A stretch of DNA of 64,000 bases from Tritrichomonas musculus (taxonomy: Eukaryota; Parabasalia; Tritrichomonadida; Tritrichomonadidae), in the NCBI GenBank assembly GCA_039105265.1, contig JAPFFF010000017.1, forward strand, positions 620,001-684,000, given 5' to 3'. The notes beneath the pieces were generated by a model that ran no database searches, was not told where the DNA came from, and was given only the letters and a program-made list of their open reading frames with translations. The translations under genes and the position numbers were made by a program. Shown one piece after another: positions 8,325 to 15,873 of this stretch (the stretch's first letter is position 1; each line of letters opens with the position of its first letter).

Positions 8325-9701
8325 TCAGGCCTTAGCGTAGTACACGACTTTAACACGCTTCTCCCATGCAATGGTCTTAACCAGTTTGCTAGACTTGGAG
8401 AGTATCATACCTAATCCACGAGGGGTTATATTGGTGTTGAAGTACTGGTTATATTTTGGGGTTAGTTCGACTATAGATATTCGATCATTTGGGAGTCCAT
8501 TAATGAACTCGTCCAAGGTCTTCTCCTGAGCAATCCCATGTGCTTTAGCTGCAATGGGTGTAGGCTGGGGGTCGACGTTTGATACATCAGCTATCCCGAT
8601 CTGCGGGGGGCTATGATGGGATTCTTCAGCATTGTCTTGGGGGTCTTCAACAATGGGTGTAGGCTGGGGGTCGACGTTTGATACATCAGCTATCCCGATC
8701 TGCGGGGGGCTATGATGGGATTCTTCAGCATTGTCTTGGGGGTCTTCAACAATGGGTGCAGGTTGGGGTTTCTCAGCTATATCACTCTTTGGGGGACTAT
8801 GATTGGATTCCCGAATGTGGATATTATTCAATAACTCGTTTTCACATATTTTGCCAATGCAATCCTTGATCTCCCCATCGATGATTTTGGATACATCGTG
8901 TATGATAAAGTCATTGAGGTTCTTCATGAGAACTCGTGAATAGCTCTTAACGAGTTTGCTATTTGACATATCAGTTGGGGGGTATAGGTTAAGGTTATTA
9001 TCGATCGCATTGTAGATTGTACCGAGGTATAGCATTTGACAAGCATTGCTGATAGCATCATACAATTTCATGAGGGAATCATATCTGTGTTTATCACTTG
9101 CGAAGTACTCATTTGGTCCAACTCCGGCGAGTAGCTTGGTGAAGCTGGATATCAATCGTTGGGATAATGAATTGAATATATTGATGACCTTGGTAGATGT
9201 CTTATCATGGTATACCGATTTAATGGTACTCTCATATGATTTGTCCTTGGGACATAATGATATGACCTTATTGACGAACAATTCGAACATGCCAGTGAGC
9301 AAATCCTGGTTGAACATATTGATATCCTTTGTGATGTTCTCAATAGCGTAATCAACGGGGTGCGTATAACTGTGAATCAACTCATTGCGTTTCTTACTGA
9401 AATCATCTTGAAACTTGATGAGACGTTCGCGATCTCGGTTGATATATGATAACATCTTCAGATCCAGTGCTCGCTCGGGAGATTCAATGTCTGTATAACC
9501 AGCGATTTTGGTATCCAGTTCGCGAATCCACTCATCGTACTCATCAAGCGAGAGCTCCTTATAGAAATAGCACTTGATAGCTGACTCGCGATCATGTTGA
9601 CGTTGGGATATTTTCAATAATCGGTTCATGCGAATCTCCAATTCCTTGCAGAAAGGGGCTTCATATGAGACGATTTGGTTGTCAGTTGGGACGACGCTCA
9701 T
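8325..9701 (-). CDS. Long helical Polinton protein with tandem Pro-rich repeat
   Basis: I place the start at the ATG at 9699-9701 (MSVVPTDNQIVSYEAP), giving 458 residues, because the shared TTTTTTCGCATTCC leader precedes it. Residues ~1-270 are mainly helical and charged. Residues ~285-395 hold a hydrophilic Pro-rich region with a 33-residue tandem repeat (99-bp DNA period). The C-terminal ~70 residues look globular, with a winged-helix-like pattern (ISIVELTPKYNQYFN ... LGMILSKSS). A DNA-binding role is only a guess. It is the last gene before the right terminus. Confidence 0.65.
   Translation of the reverse strand: MSVVPTDNQIVSYEAPFCKELEIRMNRLLKISQRQHDRESAIKCYFYKELSLDEYDEWIRELDTKIAGYTDIESPERALDLKMLSYINRDRERLIKFQDDFSKKRNELIHSYTHPVDYAIENITKDINMFNQDLLTGMFELFVNKVISLCPKDKSYESTIKSVYHDKTSTKVINIFNSLSQRLISSFTKLLAGVGPNEYFASDKHRYDSLMKLYDAISNACQMLYLGTIYNAIDNNLNLYPPTDMSNSKLVKSYSRVLMKNLNDFIIHDVSKIIDGEIKDCIGKICENELLNNIHIRESNHSPPKSDIAEKPQPAPIVEDPQDNAEESHHSPPQIGIADVSNVDPQPTPIVEDPQDNAEESHHSPPQIGIADVSNVDPQPTPIAAKAHGIAQEKTLDEFINGLPNDRISIVELTPKYNQYFNTNITPRGLGMILSKSSKLVKTIAWEKRVKVVYYAKA
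8553..8768. repeat. 99-bp tandem repeat inside the 458-residue Polinton gene
   Basis: Two nearly identical 99-bp units begin at 8553 and 8652, with the start of a third, diverged unit at 8751. The repeat encodes PQPTPIVEDPQDNAEESHHS plus a linker, in frame. The near-perfect identity points to recent duplication. Confidence 0.9.
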
Positions 9702-9785
9702 TTGGAATGCGAAAAAATTTAAAAATAGCAAATCCCATAAATTGAATTTTGGGACCCCCTCTGAAAAACCTTTGGCCGAAAATTC

Positions 9786-9875
<90 letters not shown>

Positions 9876-10082
9876 GTGATCACTGTGACCTTCAAATATG
9901 GGTCATTAATGGCTGTCATAGGTGACCATCTATATATCCCATGATACTGACCACATATTCCTAGTCATTAGCATCATTTGGGGTCAATTCAAAAATAGTC
10001 AGGTGGCCTTCAGTTATGGGTCAGTAATTGGGGCCATTTGCGTAATTCTATCTGGTCCCGATCCCGCACACTCCTCACTACT
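9702..10082. repeat. Right terminal zone of the Polinton
   Basis: Non-coding and G+C-richer than the DNA beyond it. It contains a (TAG)n run and two diverged direct repeats (GACCTTCAAATATGGGTC near 9887 and GGCCTTCAGTTATGGGTC near 10,005). It probably includes the terminal inverted repeat, but the left copy is outside the window. Outermost bases read (inward) AGTGAGGAGTGTGCGGG. Confidence 0.6.
9786..9875. repeat. (TAG)30 microsatellite
   Basis: Thirty uninterrupted TAG units (90 bp) inside the terminal zone of the Polinton. It creates an artificial poly-Ser frame on the plus strand. Confidence 0.97.
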
Positions 10083-11810
10083 GTGCTTTGAAAAAGTTTA
10101 AAAAGTATTGAAAAAGTGAAAATAAAATCAAGTTAATCTCAGCCAAAACGAAAATTCAAGATATAGTTTATATTTAATTTAGGCTTTTTATGACTTGTAT
10201 TTTAATGTTACAGAATGTTTTTTTTTCTCACCCTTAAGAATTAAATAGAATCGAAAAATAATTATACAGAAAAAATAATTTAATTCTGAATTCTAATCTG
10301 AAACTTTCTATTTAGAAATATTTAGAATTATATTTTTTGAATATTTTATTTATATTATTTATATTATTTTTGTTATTTTGAATACTTTATTTATTATATT
10401 TATTAATTTCGAATGCTTTTGTTAGGATTTTGAATTGTTTTGTTATAATTTCTCAAAATTTTAATATATCAAAAATTTTTTAATTTGACAATTTTAAGGG
10501 TGTACTCTTCTTATTTTGAATGATAAAATAGTCATATGACATCTATCCAATTTTTCATGTTTTTAATCCGATTTTACGCATTATATGATATTTAAAGAAT
10601 ATATTAATATTTTTTAAATCGATATAGCACGTATACAGATATATTTAATATCGAAAATTGATATGATAATCATCATCATATTTTTTCTAATGATATTTTT
10701 GGATATATGTTGTATTTATAAAATGTAAATGCATTATACGATCATATATATATGTAAACAATGATAGATTTGAATATAGTAATGAAAAAAATAATAATAT
10801 ATCAATGACTAACTTTGAGAAATGCTTCTATGTTTTGAAAATATCTTGATAAAAGAGATTTTAATTAGTTTAAGGTATTTTTCTAATCTCTTTTGCATAT
10901 TTTTATGTTAATTTAAACAATAAACGTACGTGAAATGAATTTGGAAATTTGAAATTGCTGCAAGTTTTACAGAGATGCACATAAAAAAATGAAACATATT
11001 CCGTTGTTTTTAATGCTATATGAAGTACTTATAATGAGTTTTTCTCATAAAAATTCAAAAAAAAGTAATAATAATTATTGATTAAAAAAATATATTTTTA
11101 TGAAAACTGGTGTATAATCATAATTTCATTACATATGAAATATTCTTGCATTTGGACTTTGTAATCTTTATAGATATTTCTGTGGATGAAAAAGTGATCA
11201 TAAAGAGTATTTACGTCATAACTTGCTACAGCTTATATATAATGCAACAATTATTATATCAATAGAATAATTTCTAATAGTATATTCTTATCTTTACTAT
11301 AAAACATATTTATACATTTTTTAATACATTTATCTGATATCATTAACTATATTGAAGTTAATATTTTCAAGTTTCTACTTTGTGAATCTTTTTTAAATCA
11401 CTTTAAATTAATATGAAGTCAAATAATATGCAAATTCAAAATGAAAATAAAGTTCTCTATTAAAAAAGAGGTACGGGCACATAAAAAAAAAATTATTTCT
11501 TTTTGATATTTAGTATTTTAATTTTACATATATATACAATTATTTTTGTATTAATACTTTGTTGAATTTTGTTCCACGGATTCAGCTATTAAATCAATTT
11601 TATTTTTCATAAAAATTTGAATGGTTTATATATATTTCTCACAAATTTATTTTGTAACTAAATGCTGAATTCAAGGAAGTTCAATAATTAATATAGTAAT
11701 TAATTTCGTTATATAAACGTATAAAATATGAATATATCTATATTTACCTCAAATCGCAATTTTTACGAGATTTATACTCATCTTATTATTTGATTAATAC
11801 AAAAATTATT
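10083..11810. other. AT-rich spacer without recognised gene
   Basis: Very AT-rich, stops in all frames, homopolymer runs. One transposon-like end is seen at 10,494: TTAA followed by GGGTGTACTC, similar to the TIR of the element at 11,815. At 11,467-11,480 lies AGAGGTACGGGCAC, an inverted counterpart of a sequence at 18,998-19,013. Nothing else is supported. Confidence 0.6.
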
Positions 11811-11814
11811 TTAA

Positions 11815-12170
11815 GGGCGTACGTCCAATTCAATGATCAGAATTCAATGAGATTTCTCAAATATTTTAATTCTTTTTGTAGTAAAAAAAGTTGAAGAATA
11901 AATTATATTTTGGAGAAAATAAAAGTATATTATTTATAGATTGATGATATATTAAAAAAAAAATATTTTTATGCATTATTTTTACATTTTAATTCAAAAT
12001 TATTTTTTATAAAATTTTATCGGTCCAAAAAAATAATTGTTTTTTGATCGTTTAGGACAAATATCATCATTTTTGACCTAAACTTTTTCATAATATGGAA
12101 GTATTGAAAGATGTATTCTATGAGTTTATTCAATATTAACAAGTTTACAACATTTTTAGGACGTACGCCC
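11815..12170. mobile_element. 356-bp MITE with TTAA target duplication (piggyBac-like)
   Basis: Starts GGGCGTACGTCC and ends with the exact inverse GGACGTACGCCC. TTAA stands on both sides (11,811-11,814 and 12,171-12,174). TTAA duplications are the mark of piggyBac-type transposases. The interior is AT-rich with no supported gene, so it is non-autonomous. It ends 10 bp before the Tc1-like element begins. Confidence 0.75.
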
Positions 12171-12180
12171 TTAAATGATA

Positions 12181-12349
12181 AACTGGTAGTCATTTTTGCA
12201 TACAACTCAATTTTCAATTTATTATTGAAAACTAATAATTATTTATTTCAAAATTGAGTTGATTATTTTCATTTTTCAATACTATTCAGAAAAATTGAGT
12301 TGTATGCAAAAATGACTAAACTGCTTTCCAAATTTCCGTCCATATCAAA
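12181..12349. repeat. Left 39-bp TIR of the Tc1-like element, split by a MITE
   Basis: The TIR consists of 12,181-12,188 and 12,319-12,349, separated by the 128-bp MITE and the duplicated TA it made at 12,317-12,318. Its sequence equals the inverse of 18,415-18,453. Confidence 0.9.
12189..12316. mobile_element. 128-bp MITE nested in the Tc1 TIR
   Basis: Begins GTCATTTTTGCATACAACTC; the first 26 bp are perfectly inverted at its end. TA is duplicated at 12,187-12,188 and 12,317-12,318. It split an existing TA in the larger element's TIR. No coding capacity; mobilised by some Tc1/mariner-type transposase. Confidence 0.9.
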
Positions 12350-12419
12350 AAAATTGTGGGATATTGAGAGTATAAAAAAGTGGTTTCTATCAAATTCAAT
12401 GATGACGGGAAAAAAAACA

Positions 12420-12445
12420 CTTTTTTTTTTTTTTTTTTTTTTTTT
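12420..12445. repeat. Poly-T tract
   Basis: An uninterrupted run of about 25 T following CAC, inside the Tc1-like element; creates poly-Lys on the other strand. Confidence 0.8.
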
Positions 12446-12562
12446 GAATTTTGAATATATAAAAAAATAAAACATTTTATTAATCAAAAAGTCAAAATAA
12501 AATTTTTTATAAAATAAAATTAGTAAATTTGTATTATTATTTGGTCGAATAAATGAATGAAT

Positions 12563-12621
12563 CATCTTATATAAAGAAACAGAGAAACATCTTATATAAA
12601 GAACCAGAGAAACATCTTATA
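12563..12621. repeat. 25-bp tandem repeat
   Basis: Units starting CATCTTATATAAAGAA at 12,563 and 12,588, and a partial third at 12,613, within the Tc1-like element's cargo zone. Confidence 0.85.
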
Positions 12622-12993
12622 CATTGGTGGCGCAAACTTTAATTAATTAATGTTGATTTTCATATTGACAATTATAGATATGATCATTTGAAATACTGAT
12701 CTATTCCAAAGTCGCTAAAAAAAAATCTAAAAAAAGGGTAACCAGATATGACCATTTGGGTTTCTTTCGGTGAAAATGATTTCGGACTTCTTTTCTAGTT
12801 TCTCTTCATGAATTTAAAATTTTTGGCAAATCTTAAACGGTTTATTATCATTTTAATTAATTTCTTATTATTTTTCATTTTTAAATGATATTTTTATTAT
12901 TATTTAAATGGTATTTGTATTCATTTTAAGAAATATTATTAATTTTGATTATAACTGCTTAAAATGGCGCCTTTTTTGTTAAAAATAAAAAAA

Positions 12994-13077
12994 GGCGCTT
13001 TTTTTGATAAAACTAAAAAGGCGCCTTTTTTGCTGTAAATTAAAAGGCGCCTTTTTAGTTTTATCAAAAAAAGCGCC
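12994..13077. repeat. 36-bp perfect inverted repeat (hairpin) with GGCGCC cores
   Basis: Arms 12,994-13,029 and 13,042-13,077 are exact inverses around a 12-base loop. Each arm contains GGCGC and GGCGCC islands separated by A/T runs; one more GGCGCC copy lies at 12,966-12,971. It lies at the start of the captured host-gene segment. It could be a TIR remnant of another element or a strong structured terminator. Confidence 0.9.
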
Positions 13078-13174
13078 TCATCACTTCATTTAAAAAAATC
13101 GGGTCTAGAAATCATTTGCTAACAGTGATGCTGCATGGAAGCAGCCTTTTTGGTTTAATTAAGAGAAAGAATTC

Positions 13175-14230
13175 ATGAAGAACAAAGAGATGGAAGCAGC
13201 TTTTCATTGTATCAAACATGAAATCAAGAAATATAAATATCAAGATTCAGTCCTTCGTACAATTAAAGAAAGAACTGACACATCGACACAATCACAAAAT
13301 GCTGTTATTCAAGGAATGAACGGATTAAGATAAATTACAATCTGGTGGCGGAATCTTCAAAGGAACAACAATTCAACCACGCTCAAAGAGCAAGACAGTC
13401 ATTCAACTCTTGAAGCAAAGGATTGATGAGTGTGTTGAACAAATGAATGATCCTAAATTCAAAGAAAATGATGAGCTTACAAACCAAAAATTAGATCCAA
13501 GCCTTAGAAAAGCTGAGAATGAAGTTCTTATTTTTAGAGAAACATTACGAAACTTATTAAAAGAAGAGGAAGAAGATTCAAATATTATAATATGACTACA
13601 GCAGCTCCTATTCTTATCCAAGATCTACCTGTTTATATAAGCTCAAAAACAGGAGAACCTGTAACGATATCAAAGTCAGATTTTTTTTCTCTCTTCGATC
13701 ACTCACTGTTCTTGAACGAGAAGGGAGCAATTTACGCCTGTGGAAACAACCGAAGCGGACAACTCTTCTTCAGCAAATTGGAAATGGATGATTGCGGCAT
13801 AAAACCGACAAAAACGCCAGTAAAGTCTGGCGCAACTTTCTGTATTGCTGACAACGCCATCTCTGTTGCATTCCTCTACAGCCAACCGCCTCCATCCACG
13901 CCAAACCAGAAATATGAAAGCGACTTCATCGAATCACAATACTCTGAAAACGGAAACGATGAAGAAGAAGAAGCTCAAGAAAGCGACCAACAAGACAGCG
14001 AAGACAATGATAATGAAAACTCTAGAAGTGAAGACAATGATAATGAAGATTTAGACAACGATGGTAGTGATAAAGAAAACTTGGACAATGAGAACAATTC
14101 TAGCGATGATGCTGATGACGATAAGACGATTGATTTTGATGCTAGTTACAAAATGCAGCTGAAGAGTGTTCATGAAGAAATCGATCAGATTGCTGAGTGT
14201 GTGAGCAAGCACAACGATGCCATCAACTGA
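13175..14230 (+). pseudogene. Broken RCC1-like/coiled-coil/acidic-tail host gene
   Basis: Three plus-strand frames line up as parts of one former gene. The first, 13,175-13,333, is 52 residues (MKNKEMEAAFHCIKHEIKK). A middle frame at 13,410-13,595 is Glu/Lys-rich and coiled-coil-like (MKQRIDECVEQMND). The last, 13,592-14,230, is 212 residues and contains one RCC1-type blade (SLFLNEKGAIYACGNNRSGQ), then a long Asp/Glu/Asn-rich tail ending in SVHEEIDQIAECVSKHN. Frame changes at about 13,331 and 13,592 separate them. Proteins joining RCC1 repeats with acidic or helical tails are common in trichomonads. It lies inside the Tc1-like element and so is probably captured host DNA. Confidence 0.6.
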
Positions 14231-14429
14231 TTCATCAAAGAAAACATTGAGATCAGCAAAACAATTGAGAAAATATCCCGCATTAATGCCATTAATTGGT
14301 TTTAGCTTCTTGGATTTTGATTCACATCCATATCCAACTGTCATTATGGACTATTCTTCAAATTATTCTTTACAAAATTTATAGCTTTATTTGGTGATAT
14401 TGACATTGAAGAAGTGAATTCATATTTCG

Positions 14430-15437
14430 AATTGTTTTCAGATTTTGACGAGGCACTTTTTTGCATGGTGAAATGCTTTTTGAAGAAGATGAAGAAAAAG
14501 CAATTGAATACTATAAGAAATCCATTGAGAAAGGCAATTTAAATGCAATGAAGAAATATGCTGATATCATTTATGAAAGCAATAAAGAAGAAGTGTTTAA
14601 ATATTACAAAATGTCCGTAGACAAAGGAGACACATCTTCTATGAACAACTACGCAATCATGCTTTACAAAGGCGAAGTTTGTGAATCAAATAAAGAAGAG
14701 GCAATTAGCACTTATAAGAAAGGAAGCAATTAAGAAGGAAATGGTAGGATATTTGAACATCGCTTCATCGTCACCTTGATCAGCAGCCATCTTGAAATAG
14801 TAAGCTGCTTCTGGCTTGTTTTTATCATTGCAAAGAATGCTAGCCATGCTGCACAAAGGTGATGGAATATCATCCAACAAAGGAAAAGCTGTTAAATATT
14901 ACAAGAAAGCAATTGCTAAAGGAAACATTAAGCAATTGAAACTCATGCAAAAATGCTCGAAATTGGTGACTGTGTTTCCGAGAATAAGGAAGAATCTCTT
15001 TATTATTACATGCTAGCGAATGAAACAACTGTTGGTAAGTTGTCAACATATAAAAATAAGGATAATAAAGTTGGTTCTGAGAAAGAAGAAGAAGCAAGTT
15101 CACTCAAATCTTTGGCTGATAAAGGTGATGTAAATGCGATGTTTAATTATGCTGTTTTGGTCGAAAAAGGAGATTGAATTGATGCAAATAAAGAAGAAGC
15201 AATTGCTTCAGCAATGAATAATTATGCAAACATGCTTTATAAAGGTGAATGTGTAAAAGCAAATAAGGAAGAAGCTTTTAAATATTATAAAATGGCAATC
15301 AATAATGGAAACGATAATGCTATATTTAACTATGCAGTGATGCTTGAAAAAGGTTGTGGATCTCATCGTGCTGATAAAGAAAAAGCAGCTCATTTTTATA
15401 AATTGGCTGCTGATCAAGGTGACGATCTGTTGAGTTA
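14430..15437 (+). pseudogene. Broken Sel1-like repeat gene with internal inversion
   Basis: The plus strand shows a series of Sel1-like repeats: YYKKSIEKGNLNAMKKYAD, KYYKMSVDKGDTSSMNNYAI, SLADKGDVNAMFNYAVLVEK and FYKLAADQGDD. They lie in different frames with stops between. Between about 14,745 and 14,836 a Sel1 repeat reads on the minus strand instead (NKPEAAYYFKMAADQGDDEA), so roughly 100 bp have been flipped within the array. Sel1 repeats are TPR-like helical scaffolds, expanded in trichomonads. It lies within the Tc1-like element directly after the RCC1-like remnant, both on the plus strand, so the two may come from one or two captured genes. Confidence 0.7.
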
Positions 15438-15536
15438 GATTCATTCATAAATTCTTTAAAAATATTGAAAGAAATTTGTGCAAATTATTAAAAATTGTTT
15501 CTGATAATAATGCTGCTGTAAGCCGGGTCCTTCTGG

Positions 15537-15755
15537 TCATGAAAATGACGTCACTTTTCTAGTGATCCCAGAAGTGTAAATCCAAGACTGCATTTTTTTG
15601 CGACGGGCGACGGCACTTCGAATGAAGTGATTAAAGATGTCCCTAGGATAGATGGATTCACACGACTTAAAAGGGCTGGATGATTCAATGCGTTCTTGAA
15701 TCTGGGGATCTGATAGCATCTGCATACCCATTTTTTGGGTTAATATTAGGAACAA
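15537..15755 (-). CDS. Short unidentified frame, possible gene fragment
   Basis: A 72-residue frame in a locally G+C-richer patch, containing SDPQIQERIESSSPFKSCES and DIFNHFIRSAVARRKKMQSW. It is better balanced in composition than neighbouring random frames and sits just downstream of the transposase gene, same strand, inside the element. It could be the tail of another captured gene. No family recognised. Confidence 0.3.
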   Translation of the reverse strand: MFLILTQKMGMQMLSDPQIQERIESSSPFKSCESIYPRDIFNHFIRSAVARRKKMQSWIYTSGITRKVTSFS

Positions 15756-15873
15756 TTTTTTTTAATTCATTAATCTTTCATTTTTTTAAAGAGTTATTTT
15801 TAATAAAAAAAATATCATAATAAAATTTTTTTTAGAATGTTTATTAATTAATTAATTTTGTTTTAAATGTTTT

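Larger units (their letters stand above)
1..10082. mobile_element. Polinton/Maverick element, right part (left end beyond window)
   Basis: A block clearly richer in G+C than the flanking AT-rich DNA, with closely packed genes on both strands that include an RVE-type integrase, a probable double jelly-roll major capsid protein and an A32/FtsK-like packaging ATPase. This set is diagnostic of Polintons (Mavericks), which are abundant in trichomonads. The protein-primed DNA polymerase and left terminus are not in the window and would lie to the left. The right boundary is placed where G+C-richer sequence ends, near a CTCCTCACT string around 10,071-10,082; the exact base is uncertain by a few positions. 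Every frame I can follow here looks open, so the visible part appears whole and the insertion is probably recent. The target duplication cannot be tested because the other end is missing. Confidence 0.9.

Noticed and set aside
9628-9879. Plus-strand frame with a long poly-Ser tail
   Set aside because: It is the (TAG)30 microsatellite read in frame plus the antisense of a real gene's 5' end.
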